Shown here: piece by piece, positions 45,893-54,928 of the stretch | Numbering within the stretch: the stretch's first letter is position 1 | Layout of the letters: the number at the start of each line of letters is the position of its first letter | DNA from: Rheinheimera sp. | GTDB lineage: Bacteria > Pseudomonadota > Gammaproteobacteria > Enterobacterales > Alteromonadaceae | Length of the DNA: 64,000 nucleotides | Direction: 5' to 3' | Assembly (NCBI GenBank): GCA_003482455.1 | Contig: DMYW01000026.1 | Span: forward strand, 61,623-125,622 | Translations under genes and position numbers: made by a program | The notes under the pieces: model-generated | What the model saw: the letters and a program-made list of their open reading frames with translations, nothing else | Told to the model about the DNA's origin: nothing | The model's database searches: none

Positions 45893-46509
45893 ATTTTTTG
45901 GCCCATTTGCAACTGGCCCAGCCAACCCCAAACTCGCAGTTTGGCGCTTTACTTGGCGATTTTTGCCAAGGCATTGACCTAACACTTTACCCTTTAGCGG
46001 TGCAGGCTGCGGTGCAACGCCATCGACTGATCGATAAATTTACCGATCGCCACGCGCATCGACGGCAATTTATCCCGCGCTTTAGCAAGCAGCGCCGTCG
46101 TTTTGCGCCCGTTGCACTGGATGTATATGACGATCATTTGTTGATCCGGCATTGGTCACATTTTTACACCACCGCAGCGCCCGAACAGTTCCAAACGACT
46201 TATCAACAATTAAAACAACTATTTAGCTGCGACTATCCAATGCCAGATGCGATGGAGCACACCTTGCGATTGTTAATTAGCCACGATTGGTTTAACCAAT
46301 ACAGCCACCAAGCCAGTATTGGCAAAGTGCTGGATCGGATCGCCAGTCGCATTCGTTTTCACAATGAATTTGCGGGCATCATCGATGAATTGATGCAGCT
46401 CGATGATGAACTTGAACAAAGCTTTTTACAGTTTTATCCAGAGCTACAAACCTACGTCACGTCACTCGGTGATGAAGTGCAGCAATTTCAACAATCCAGC
46501 CTTGGATAA
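45889..46509 (+). CDS. acpH: Acyl carrier protein phosphodiesterase
   Basis: 206 residues, HD-like fold; removes the 4'-phosphopantetheine group from holo-ACP. N-terminal MNFLAHLQLAQ and GALLGDFCQGID match E. coli AcpH, and the HRHRLIDKFTDRHAHR-type region holds metal ligands. Cytoplasmic. ATG overlaps the upstream binding-protein gene by four bases, so translation is coupled, though no functional link is obvious. Confidence 0.93.
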   Translation: MNFLAHLQLAQPTPNSQFGALLGDFCQGIDLTLYPLAVQAAVQRHRLIDKFTDRHAHRRQFIPRFSKQRRRFAPVALDVYDDHLLIRHWSHFYTTAAPEQFQTTYQQLKQLFSCDYPMPDAMEHTLRLLISHDWFNQYSHQASIGKVLDRIASRIRFHNEFAGIIDELMQLDDELEQSFLQFYPELQTYVTSLGDEVQQFQQSSLG

Positions 46510-46595
46510 ATTACCCATAGCCGCACCGGCAAAATTCTTGCTAAAATCAATCCTTTCTAGCGAGGCGACTGCCCTCATCCTTACCGGAGTCCTAA

Positions 46596-46991
46596 ATGAG
46601 CCAATTTCCAGATGATGGCAACGGCGATATGCTGCAAGCCTTGGTCGATGCAGGTGTCGACATCACCCAATCTATGTCGTTAGATTTTTATTTGGTGTTT
46701 CCAGACCAAGCCAAAGCCGAACAAGCGCTAGCAGCACTGGTGGCAAGCGAATTAGATGGCGAAGTCGAACTAAATCTTAACGATCTGAATCAATGGGAAT
46801 TAATTGTCGCGCTGCAGATGGTGCCTGAGCACGCGGCCATTACAGCCAAAGAAGTTGAACTGGACAAATTCGCGAAAAAATTTGCTGGCTATAACGATGG
46901 TTGGGGCGTGATGCAACACCAAGACGGTGATGATGATTTTGACGATGAGCACGACCACGAATGTGACGATGATTGCGGCCATCAGCACTAA
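46596..46991 (+). CDS. rraB: Regulator of ribonuclease E activity RraB
   Basis: 131 residues. SLDFYLVFPDQAKAEQAL, a YNDGWGVMQ region and a very acidic C-terminus ending in DDDCGHQH are typical of RraB, which binds and inhibits RNase E and so changes mRNA decay. CGGAG precedes the ATG. A terminator follows. Confidence 0.9.
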   Translation: MSQFPDDGNGDMLQALVDAGVDITQSMSLDFYLVFPDQAKAEQALAALVASELDGEVELNLNDLNQWELIVALQMVPEHAAITAKEVELDKFAKKFAGYNDGWGVMQHQDGDDDFDDEHDHECDDDCGHQH

Positions 46992-47031
46992 CCGCCGCCT
47001 AGCTGGCAGCGGCATCAGGTGAGTCATCAAG

Positions 47032-47059
47032 CAGCGACCTCGGTCGCTGTTTTGTTTTA
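47032..47059 (+). terminator. Terminator of rraB
   Basis: CAGCGAC-CTCG-GTCGCTG hairpin (7 bp) followed by TTTTGTTTT, 40 bases after the rraB stop. Confidence 0.85.
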
Positions 47060-47284
47060 TCTGGGGGTCATTGCGCTGCATCATCGACAGATCGAACTGT
47101 GTAGCAGCGCCGTAACTAATGCACTGAGTAGATTCTAAGATCGGTGTCCGGTTGCCCAAGGTAAAACTCAAAGACGAGCCGTATGCTCCTCATGCCAGCC
47201 CGATCCAGTCGCATGGACCAGAGTCGCATGAACCCGTGCTGCGATAATCCAAGCAGCCACAACCTAAATAATCCAGAGATGTTT

Positions 47285-48748
47285 ATGTCACACACGCTTC
47301 CTGTTGCCGACAATAGCTACCTGCAACTGCCACCGTTGATGTATCAGGTACTGACGCCAACACCGGTCAAACATGCAAACTGGTTGGCGTTTAATCAGGA
47401 CTTAGCCACGCTGCTGCAAATCCCTGCGCCGTGGCAACAAACCGCGCAGGGTTTAGCTTTGTACGCCGGCAATCAGTTAGCGCCTTGGTGTCAGCCGATG
47501 GCGCTGGCGTACAGTGGCCATCAGTTTGGCCAGTTAAATCCGCGGCTCGGTGATGGTCGGGCCTTGCTCCTGGCTGAAGTGACTGGGCTTGATGGATTGC
47601 GGTATGACATCCAATTAAAAGGCTCTGGGCCCACGCCGTTTTCGCGCCGCGGTGACGGTCGTGCCGCGCTGGGCCCAGTGCTGCGCGAATACTTGATCAG
47701 CGAATGGATGCATGCCGTGGGTGTGCCAACCAGCCGCGCCTTGGCAGCAGTTAGCACAGGTGAATTGGTTTTTCGTGATACAGCGCTGCCAGGTGCTGTG
47801 CTGACGCGCGTGGCGCGCTCTCACTTGCGTATTGGCACTATGCAATATGCCTCGATGGCCGGCACGCCTGACGACGTCAAGACGCTGATTAGTTACACGT
47901 TAGCTCGGCATTATCCGCAGGCGCTGGCCGAGGAAAACCTAGCACTTGCCCTGCTGCGCTGTGTCGCGAAGGCACAAGCCCAGCTTGTCGCCAAGTGGAT
48001 GCAACTGGGTTTTATTCATGGCGTGATGAATACCGACAACATGAGTTTGTCCGGTGAAACCATCGACTACGGCCCTTGTGCTTTTATGGACAACTACGCC
48101 CCTGCCACTAAGTTCAGTTCGATTGACACTTCAGGCCGTTACGCTTATCGCAATCAGCCGCCGATCGCCCAGTGGAACCTCGCGCGCCTTGCCGAAGCCA
48201 TGCTGGCGCACATTCACGCCGACGAAACACAGGCGATTGCACTTGCTACCGACGTACTCAATCAATTTGTAACTGACTACCAGCAGGCATTTTATCAAGG
48301 CTTTGCCGAAAAACTGGGGCTTCGCGCAACAGATGCCGCACCGCCAAACGCGGATCATGACGTAGCGCAGCGGCTATTTATCGATGAAACCTTACAGTTG
48401 ATGGCTGAGTTACAGCTCGATTTTACCGCATTTTTCCGCCGCCTCGCCGAAGCGCGCGATGGCCAGCCAGATGTGCTGCTGCAACTGAGCTGTCAACACG
48501 AACCGCTAGCGGCATGGCTTGCACGTTGGCAGGTACTGTGCCAAGTGGATGCACAGGCGCTTCGAGCAAAAAACCCAGCGTTTATCCCCAGAAATCAAAC
48601 GGTTGAAGCAATTTTAGCCAGTGCTCTGGCCGGAGATTTAGCCCCGTTTCAACAATTTATTGCGGCAGCAAAAACACCATTTGTCGATGCGCCTGACTAT
48701 ATGGCGATCCCTGAAGCAGCGCCTTATTGCACCTTTTGTGGAACCTAA
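47285..48748 (+). CDS. selO: Protein adenylyltransferase SelO (YdiU)
   Basis: 487 residues, pseudokinase-like fold that AMPylates proteins, linked to oxidative stress. GDGRALLLAEV, KGSGPTPFSRRGDGRAALG and GVMNTDNMSLSGETIDYGPC carry the ATP and metal ligands, and the C-terminus ends YCTFCGT, where eukaryotic SelO has selenocysteine. I use ATG 47285 with AGAG six bases upstream; ATG 47279 is also possible, and the longer frame from 47183 has no ribosome site. 230 bases after the rraB terminator. Confidence 0.94.
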   Translation: MSHTLPVADNSYLQLPPLMYQVLTPTPVKHANWLAFNQDLATLLQIPAPWQQTAQGLALYAGNQLAPWCQPMALAYSGHQFGQLNPRLGDGRALLLAEVTGLDGLRYDIQLKGSGPTPFSRRGDGRAALGPVLREYLISEWMHAVGVPTSRALAAVSTGELVFRDTALPGAVLTRVARSHLRIGTMQYASMAGTPDDVKTLISYTLARHYPQALAEENLALALLRCVAKAQAQLVAKWMQLGFIHGVMNTDNMSLSGETIDYGPCAFMDNYAPATKFSSIDTSGRYAYRNQPPIAQWNLARLAEAMLAHIHADETQAIALATDVLNQFVTDYQQAFYQGFAEKLGLRATDAAPPNADHDVAQRLFIDETLQLMAELQLDFTAFFRRLAEARDGQPDVLLQLSCQHEPLAAWLARWQVLCQVDAQALRAKNPAFIPRNQTVEAILASALAGDLAPFQQFIAAAKTPFVDAPDYMAIPEAAPYCTFCGT

Positions 48749-48837
48749 AGGATGACCCAAATCGAGATGGTTGGCGTAACATGGCGTTAGTCAACTGCCC
48801 GACCATCCTGTAGCAAGCGAAGTGCGTTGGAGGTTAC

Positions 48838-49128
48838 ATGGACTGCCGCGAATTCTTAGATGTTAAACAATACGAATTTTTGCTGAATTACTTCATGCGG
48901 GCTTTGAAGCAAGAAAACTTAGCCGCATTGACCGAGCCGCTCAGTTACGATGGCTATTCGGCATATGACCAAGCCTTCTATCGGATCAGCGAACAAGCGA
49001 AATTGGCATTTATTGAAATGTTTCAGCAGCCACCGCCGCCAATCGCCCTGACTAATTTATTTCATCTTGCAGAATTAGAGCTCGCAGGCATTCGAACTAA
49101 ACCCAAACCGCCGAAGACGTTGATGTGA
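48838..49128 (+). CDS. Hypothetical protein, 96 aa
   Basis: Compact, probably soluble and helical protein (REFLDVKQYEFLLNYFMRALKQE, shown here as its start, and a Pro-rich end KPKPPKTLM). No family recognised. A full GGAGG sits five bases before the ATG and the coding sequence has normal codon use, so it is probably real. It follows selO by 89 bases and may be co-transcribed with it. Confidence 0.65.
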   Translation: MDCREFLDVKQYEFLLNYFMRALKQENLAALTEPLSYDGYSAYDQAFYRISEQAKLAFIEMFQQPPPPIALTNLFHLAELELAGIRTKPKPPKTLM

Positions 49129-49204
49129 CTATCGCTGCGCTGTGGCAATCACGTCAGCTAACGACGGCGATATATGATACAAATCTACTTTAGCACACCA
49201 TTAT

Positions 49205-49234
49205 TTGACATATTTATAACCATTTGATTACATT
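49205..49234 (+). promoter_or_regulatory. Promoter of the small barrel gene leader
   Basis: TTGACA (49205-49210, perfect -35) and TACATT (49229-49234) with 18 bases between. Transcription would start near 49241, giving a leader of about 85 bases before the ATG at 49325. Confidence 0.6.
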
Positions 49235-49283
49235 GATTCTAGTCTGCTCGGCAGACAATCACACTCCGAATAACAACCAAACT

Positions 49284-49309
49284 CGCCTGCTGTTTCAGGG
49301 CGTTTTTTT
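49284..49309 (+). terminator. Terminator-like hairpin in the leader of the small barrel gene
   Basis: CGCCTG and CAGGGCG form a stem with a six-base loop and one bulge, followed directly by seven T, ending 15 bases before the ATG. It looks like an intrinsic terminator or attenuator, or the end of a small RNA from the promoter at 49205. Confidence 0.6.
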
Positions 49310-49324
49310 GAGATGGAACCTTGT

Positions 49325-49891
49325 ATGAAAACTAAATTATTGATCGCCGCGTTTGCGCTAGCGGCAGCACAGCAAACCATGGCTGCTGATAGCTCAAGCC
49401 CATGGTCTGTTGTTGCTGGTGCTAAAGCCCATACGCTGAGCAAAGGCCCGTTAGATCTTGATATCAACAGCTTAGAGTTTGGCGCTGCTTATCGCTTTAA
49501 TGACAATTTGTCAGTAGAAGGCCGTTTAGGTTTGGGGGTAACTGAACAGATGGTCACTGAAAGCGTTGAATTCACGCAAATTGAATTCGGTATCAACCGC
49601 AGCGCCGCTGTTTTGGCAAAAGCGGAGTACCCAACAGGTAACATCGGCAGTGTCTATGCGGTGGCAGGCGTTGACCAAACAGTGTACAACGCCAAACTAT
49701 TAAATACTCCATTCAAAGGCGCCGACCATTTCAGCGAAGTGGGTTTAGCGTATGGCGTTGGTTATGCGTTTAATTTAAATAGCAAAACTGCGTTGACCGT
49801 GGAATACATCAAAAAACCAACTGCCGATTTCGGTTCAGATCTGGGCTTTTCTGCAAGTGCGATCGGCGTCGGCTTTAGCTTTAAGCTGTAA
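49325..49891 (+). CDS. Small outer-membrane beta-barrel protein
   Basis: 188 residues with signal peptide ending near QTMAAD, and an OmpW/OmpA-type 8-strand barrel pattern with the C-terminal GVGFSFKL, ending one residue after Phe. Annotated in relatives as porin family protein. Start ATG 49325; GGAA is a weak ribosome site about ten bases before. Its leader holds a terminator-like structure. A bidirectional terminator follows. Confidence 0.85.
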   Translation: MKTKLLIAAFALAAAQQTMAADSSSPWSVVAGAKAHTLSKGPLDLDINSLEFGAAYRFNDNLSVEGRLGLGVTEQMVTESVEFTQIEFGINRSAAVLAKAEYPTGNIGSVYAVAGVDQTVYNAKLLNTPFKGADHFSEVGLAYGVGYAFNLNSKTALTVEYIKKPTADFGSDLGFSASAIGVGFSFKL

Positions 49892-49903
49892 GTAATTACC
49901 AGA

Positions 49904-49928
49904 TAAAAAGGCCAACAATGTTGGCCTT
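49904..49928. terminator. Bidirectional terminator between barrel and nhaA genes
   Basis: AAGGCCAAC-AAT-GTTGGCCTT, a perfect 9-bp hairpin, with T-rich flanks on both strands. Confidence 0.85.
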
Positions 49929-49933
49929 CTTTG

Positions 49934-51136
49934 TTAATGTGACGAGCTTGAATGCTCAGTTGGCTGCTTGGGTAACCACCATTTCAGTAACAAATAGCCC
50001 ATAACGCCTGAGACCAACGAACCGGCAATAATTCCCAAGCGTTCATCAAACAGCCGATCGACTCCTGTCTGTTCAAAGGCCAGTGAGCCAATAAATAGAC
50101 TCATCGTAAAACCGACACCACAAAGCACAGCCGTCGCATACAAACTGCGCCAATCCATGCCGTTTGGCAGCCGTGCAAGCCCCAGTTTGATGGTCAACGC
50201 ACATAAGGCAAAAATACCGACTTGTTTGCCGACAAACAAACCCGCAGCAATGCCCAGCGGCACCCCATGTAAGGCTTGCTCAATGGTCACGCCAGTGAGA
50301 TTCAGGCCTGCATTAGCAAAAGCAAACACCGGTAACACAAAGAAAGCCACCACATGATGCAAATCATGTTCTAACTCCCGCAGTGGTGACACATCACGAC
50401 GGATGCCCTCATCATTGACCATTTGGCCTTTTATCGGAATAAACAAGGCTAGAATGACGCCTGCCAGCGTGGCGTGCACACCTGACTTCAATAGTGCCAC
50501 CCACATAATAAGGCCAACCAACATATATGGACTCTTGGTCATCACGCCCTTTTTGTTGAGCAGAGTGAGCAAGGCTATACAAATTGCCGCCACCACTAAT
50601 GCCAACATGGACAGCTTAGAGGTATAGAACAAGGCGATGATCACGATAGCGCCTAAATCGTCAAAAATCGCCAATGACGTTAAAAACACTTTTAGTGCAA
50701 CCGGAACACGACTACCCAATAAACTCAAAATGCCTAGCGCAAACGCAATGTCAGTGGCCGCCGGAATTGCCCAGCCACTTTGCGCGGAAGGATCGCCTTG
50801 GTTAATCCACAAATACACCAAAGCCGGAGCCGCCATGCCACCTACAGCGCCGACGGCGGGTAATAACACGTTGCGTGGATCGGCCAATTCGCCGGCCAGC
50901 AGTTCTCGTTTCAGTTCTAAACCCACTAAAAAGAAGAACACTGCCATCAAGCCGTCGTTAATCCACAACAACAACGGTTTAGCGATAGAAAAACTGCCAA
51001 TTTGCACGGCCACCGGTAGCTGCAAAAAGCCCTGATACATGCCATATGCCGGTGAGTTGGCCAGCACGATCGCTAAAAGCGCTGCCGCCATCAAGATAAT
51101 ACCGCCTGCCGATTCTTTTTTTAGAAACTCTGTCAT
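49934..51136 (-). CDS. nhaA: Na+/H+ antiporter NhaA
   Basis: 400 residues, about 12 membrane helices. The sodium-binding Asp-Asp pair is in LAIFDDLGAI. NhaA expels sodium and lithium against two protons in the inner membrane, and matters at high pH and salt. ATG 51136 (MTEFLKKESAGG) is the family start; the ORF extends to 51193 without a site. GGAG is ten bases upstream. A short inverted repeat lies upstream. No nhaR is nearby. Confidence 0.94.
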   Translation of the reverse strand: MTEFLKKESAGGIILMAAALLAIVLANSPAYGMYQGFLQLPVAVQIGSFSIAKPLLLWINDGLMAVFFFLVGLELKRELLAGELADPRNVLLPAVGAVGGMAAPALVYLWINQGDPSAQSGWAIPAATDIAFALGILSLLGSRVPVALKVFLTSLAIFDDLGAIVIIALFYTSKLSMLALVVAAICIALLTLLNKKGVMTKSPYMLVGLIMWVALLKSGVHATLAGVILALFIPIKGQMVNDEGIRRDVSPLRELEHDLHHVVAFFVLPVFAFANAGLNLTGVTIEQALHGVPLGIAAGLFVGKQVGIFALCALTIKLGLARLPNGMDWRSLYATAVLCGVGFTMSLFIGSLAFEQTGVDRLFDERLGIIAGSLVSGVMGYLLLKWWLPKQPTEHSSSSH

Positions 51137-51198
51137 GCCTGCTGTTCTCCGTGTCGTCGCCTTCATGCGACCAAGCTGCCCGCAGGCAACCATATCGC

Positions 51199-51215
51199 CG
51201 ATAGTTTTACTATCG
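51199..51215. promoter_or_regulatory. Inverted repeat upstream of nhaA
   Basis: CGATAG-TTTTA-CTATCG, six-base arms, 63 bases before the nhaA ATG. Possible operator; no assigned regulator. Confidence 0.35.
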
Positions 51216-51406
51216 ACCTGTAGTATCTATATGGGGAGAAAAGAAAAATTTCCAGTATGCCAGCCTGAAACTCTCGGTCAACGGACTAAAAATACCGGTA
51301 GATTGGCTGTTTTCCCCGATGAACTACCACTAACCAAGCGTATTTGACGGCGGTAGCTACCCAAAGCAACTGCGTGAATTAACTGCCGCAACTTGCTGTG
51401 TCAATC

Positions 51407-51811
51407 TCACGCCAGCCAACAGGCCAACAGGTAACAAACCGTGGCCAGCACAACCCCACGTTGCGGTACTTTGAACCAATAACGAAACGCCAGCAGCGCT
51501 AAACACAGCAGATACACAGCGCCAATCAACTGCAACGCCACAGAAGCAAACAACAACGCCGGTTGCTGCAGGCTCAAATAGCCATAGATGAGTGCAAACA
51601 ACAAGGCGCCTAAACTGTGACTGGCATGAAAGCCTTGGCCGGCGCGCCACATAGTTGTAGCCGAACTGATACGTGGCGACACCCGCAGCATGGCTTGTGC
51701 AAGTTCAACATCTCGGGGGGCAAATACATGACTAAAAAATGTCAGATAACCATGCACAACACCCAGTCCACCGACAATCACACATGCAAGCAGCATCAAA
51801 TATGCACTCAT
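51407..51811 (-). CDS. Small four-helix membrane protein
   Basis: 134 residues with four hydrophobic segments; SAYLMLLACVIVGGLGVVHGYLTFF begins it, shown as a fragment, and HASHSLGALLFALIYGYLSL follows. The pattern looks like a small conserved membrane protein family seen in many proteobacteria; I do not assign a function. ATG 51811 is used; the frame extends to 51826 with an ATG-like start but no site. Upstream lies the terminator of the LTA-type gene, so it has its own promoter. Confidence 0.7.
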   Translation of the reverse strand: MSAYLMLLACVIVGGLGVVHGYLTFFSHVFAPRDVELAQAMLRVSPRISSATTMWRAGQGFHASHSLGALLFALIYGYLSLQQPALLFASVALQLIGAVYLLCLALLAFRYWFKVPQRGVVLATVCYLLACWLA

Positions 51812-51881
51812 CCGAATCTCCAACACCTTGCCAACTTTTGCGCAGCTGCCTGAAGGTGCTACTGCACCGGTACTATGGCAT

Positions 51882-51906
51882 AAAAAAGCCCCTGAGCGGG
51901 GCTTTT
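51882..51906 (-). terminator. Terminator of the LTA synthase-type gene
   Basis: AAAAGCCCC-TGAGC-GGGGCTTTT (9 bp). The minus-strand end is six T; it lies 35 bases past the stop codon of the 51942 gene. The plus direction also has a short T run. Confidence 0.88.
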
Positions 51907-51941
51907 ACAGCGTGTCGTTTGCCGTGGTTTATGCGTACCGC

Positions 51942-53954
51942 TTAGTTCGCCTCGACTGCCGGTGTACAACTGGCATCCGCGCGGTATTTGCCTTCACGAT
52001 ACAAATAACTCGGCAGCGCCACTTGCGCCAAAGCCCGTTGTTTTTCTTGTGCTGAAACTTCGCTGCTCGCCAGCGTCAGGGTTTTGGTCGCTTGCTCGTA
52101 ACTAGCATGCGCCGCCGAGCCATCCGGTTTTAAGATGGTCAGTTGCTTCAGTGCAGGGTTTACCGCATCGTTTTGCATCAAGGCAAAATAGTTATCAAAT
52201 TGAATTAACGCGCGTCCAGGCACGTCGCGGTTTACGGTTAAATCGCGGCCAATCATCGGGTGACACGTATCGACCCCGGCCATCGACAATAAAGTCGGTG
52301 CCAAGTCAATTTGACTCGCCAGCACGTCCCACTGCTGCGGCTGCACATCAGCACCTAAAATCAGCCCCGGAATGCGGAATTTTTCCACTGGGATCAAGTT
52401 AGTGCCGTACACGCGGTTGTCATGGTCTGCGACCACCAAAAACAACGTATCCTGCCAATAAGGGCTTTGCATCGCCTTGGCGAAAAACTGGCCCATCGCC
52501 CAATCAGCGTACTTCACGGCATTATTGACGGTTTGTTTCGGTTGTTCATGCAACTCGATACGGCCATCCGGGAACTCAAAGGGTTCGTGGTTACTGGAAG
52601 TAAAAATCAGGCTGAAAAACGGTTTGCCCGCTTGATGCAATTCCAGCAGTTGCTGATGGGCGGTGTCGAATAAATCTTCGTCACTGGCGCCCCAGCTGCC
52701 GACAAACTTAGGTTTTTTAATCTGATTAATATCAACAATTTGACTGACGCCATTGCCGGTAAAAAACGCGCGCATATTGTCAAAATGTGCCTCTCCACCA
52801 TAAATAAACTGGGTATGGTAACCGGCTTGTTTTAGCTCACTGGCTATGGTGGTGAAATTATTTTGCGCATTGGACAGCTTCACCACACTTTGTGCCGGCG
52901 TCGGCGCAAAGCTGGCCGTGACGGCTTCAATGCCACGCACTGAACGAGTGCCGGTGGCATACAGTTGATCAAACCAAATACCGTGCGCTTTGAGCTTTTC
53001 TAGCTCTGGCGTGACCGGCACGCCACCGAGTGATTGCACAAAGGTCGCGCCTAAGCTTTCCTGCAGCACTATCACAATATTCAGTGGCTTGTCCCGTTTC
53101 ACGCTGGCCACTTGTTGATGCAAGGTCGGCATGTCGCTTGAACTGAATTGATAACCGCGTAGCCAAGGCCAATCTAACCCCAATTTTAACGTGTCTTCGT
53201 TACTGATCTTGCCGTACATCTCGGTCGAGCGCGCTTCGTGCTTCATGCTATAAGCCGCGTAAATCACAGAATAACCAGAGTTAATAATCAGCGAATTAAC
53301 GAGTGCGTCAGGAGTGATCGCAAACAATGCCGGGTTCGCTGGACGGTGATCAGTAGTGGAGCGCACGCAAGCAAACACCAGAAACACCACCAAGGGCCAA
53401 CTCAACCACAGTTTTTTATTCGACCAACTCGACTGCTCGGCAGCCGTGCGTTTTAACAAGCGCACTGCGCCCCACACCAACAGCAGAGTCACGCCACTGC
53501 CAACCAGCAATGGCACGCGGAACCCATTCCACAAAGTCGCAAACACTTCTTTGGGATATTTCAGGTATTCGATATACAAGCGATTCGGCCGGATATCGTA
53601 TTGGGCGATAAAGGACGGCGTCGACAACTCAATAAAAATCACCAAGGTCAGCGCCACAGCGGCCCAAACTAAACTAAATGTGCGCCAAAAGCCGGCGAAT
53701 CGGCCGATGGCAAACAGTGGTGCCGTCAAGATGGGGATAGTCAGCAACAATCCCAGTAGGATCAAATCGGCACGCACGCCCTGCAACAACATCCAAGGCA
53801 CAGAACCTGCGGGTTCAACCCGGTCCCACTGCCACGCCATCAAACCAATGCGGCTGATACTTAGCAGCACTAGCGCTAACAATACCATCTGCAACAGCAC
53901 CTGATAAGGGCCGGCAAATGCCAAACGGGAACGAGGGGAATTTCCGATCGTCAT
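51942..53954 (-). CDS. LTA synthase family sulfatase-like membrane protein
   Basis: 670 residues. Four or five membrane helices within the first 200 residues, then a sulfatase/alkaline-phosphatase-like periplasmic domain: VIVLQESLGATFVQSLGG (metal and nucleophile region), ATGTRSVRGIEAVTASFAPTP (nucleophile Thr), and VADHDNRVYG with metal ligands. In Gram-negatives this family (e.g. OpgB, YejM-like) transfers phosphoglycerol or phosphoethanolamine to periplasmic glucans or lipids. Exact substrate unknown. ATG 53954 chosen over TTG 53963; GAGG is upstream. Confidence 0.88.
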   Translation of the reverse strand: MTIGNSPRSRLAFAGPYQVLLQMVLLALVLLSISRIGLMAWQWDRVEPAGSVPWMLLQGVRADLILLGLLLTIPILTAPLFAIGRFAGFWRTFSLVWAAVALTLVIFIELSTPSFIAQYDIRPNRLYIEYLKYPKEVFATLWNGFRVPLLVGSGVTLLLVWGAVRLLKRTAAEQSSWSNKKLWLSWPLVVFLVFACVRSTTDHRPANPALFAITPDALVNSLIINSGYSVIYAAYSMKHEARSTEMYGKISNEDTLKLGLDWPWLRGYQFSSSDMPTLHQQVASVKRDKPLNIVIVLQESLGATFVQSLGGVPVTPELEKLKAHGIWFDQLYATGTRSVRGIEAVTASFAPTPAQSVVKLSNAQNNFTTIASELKQAGYHTQFIYGGEAHFDNMRAFFTGNGVSQIVDINQIKKPKFVGSWGASDEDLFDTAHQQLLELHQAGKPFFSLIFTSSNHEPFEFPDGRIELHEQPKQTVNNAVKYADWAMGQFFAKAMQSPYWQDTLFLVVADHDNRVYGTNLIPVEKFRIPGLILGADVQPQQWDVLASQIDLAPTLLSMAGVDTCHPMIGRDLTVNRDVPGRALIQFDNYFALMQNDAVNPALKQLTILKPDGSAAHASYEQATKTLTLASSEVSAQEKQRALAQVALPSYLYREGKYRADASCTPAVEAN

Positions 53955-54118
53955 ATACTTCAAAACCTCAAAACAAAACGGTCTGACTACAAACTGTCAA
54001 CACCATGTGATGGCAATAACTCGCAATCCATGCGGGAATGCGCCAAGCCTTGTCAGCCTACAGCGCGCTTGAACTTAAAATGCGCCTACCTTACAAAGCG
54101 CTTCGGCATTCGACAAGT

Positions 54119-54928
54119 TTAAAATTCGTATTCCAAGGCGAAACGCACGGTGCGGTCGACAGTGTCTTGGTCTACCCCAAAAATCATCGCCAGCTCCCAT
54201 TTCAGCATCTTCATTTGGCCAAACTTTTGCACGCCCATCAGGCTTGGTCCAAGGGCTTGATAGTGCTCGCCACTGTAGTATTCCAACGCTGGTTGCACTT
54301 GCGGCAACCAACGGTACCGATATTGCGCGCGAAACTGCCCTTTGATTTCCTCTTTGACCGCACCGCCCCACTGCACCACTGCCATTGCGTTGAGAGTAAG
54401 GCTGGTGTCGGTGAATTCTTTTTCCATCAACAGACCAGTTTTTAACTCGTAGTTCTCAAGGTGATTGGTGCGCTCCAGTTCAAACAACATGCCCCAATCC
54501 GCACTGTACTGGCCTTGTTCGGTCAGCATGTAGCGCAGTTCAAGTTCGTAGCCGCGAATATGATAATCGTCGTACATGTCGCGCTGTGCATGCACATAAC
54601 CTTCCAACGCCATGTTTGGCGCAATGGCCCGTCCGTAGCCCAAACGTTGCGTCATGCTGTTGTTATCGATATGGCCCGGTTGGCGAAAATAAGCGTAGCG
54701 ATACTCCACTTCTTGTTCATACGCTTGCACATACGGATGGTAGACCTTATCAACGACACTGCGATCTGCGGGACCTTCACTCGCTTGCACGGTAGCGCCA
54801 GCCATATAGGCAAGCAGGCAGCCTGCCACCAATCGAGGTTTGAACCACTGTGCAATTGCGCCATGCCGAGCGACTCGTGTCCCTGCGTGGTTCCACTGCA
54901 CGACGTTGGCTCGTTGCTGCCATTTCAT
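54119..54928 (-). CDS. Outer-membrane-type protein in the cytochrome b562/FTR1 unit
   Basis: 269 residues from ATG 54928; the N-terminal part (to about 60) looks like a long signal with WFKPRLVAGCLLAYMAGATVQA, then a barrel-like sequence ending RFALEYEF with a terminal Phe. No family assigned. ATG overlaps the TGA of the FTR1-family gene (ATGA). Last gene of the six-gene unit. Confidence 0.75.
   Translation of the reverse strand: MKWQQRANVVQWNHAGTRVARHGAIAQWFKPRLVAGCLLAYMAGATVQASEGPADRSVVDKVYHPYVQAYEQEVEYRYAYFRQPGHIDNNSMTQRLGYGRAIAPNMALEGYVHAQRDMYDDYHIRGYELELRYMLTEQGQYSADWGMLFELERTNHLENYELKTGLLMEKEFTDTSLTLNAMAVVQWGGAVKEEIKGQFRAQYRYRWLPQVQPALEYYSGEHYQALGPSLMGVQKFGQMKMLKWELAMIFGVDQDTVDRTVRFALEYEF

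Noticed and set aside
53356..53904. Plus-strand 182-codon frame
   Set aside because: Antisense to the membrane part of the LTA-type gene; no site and no family.
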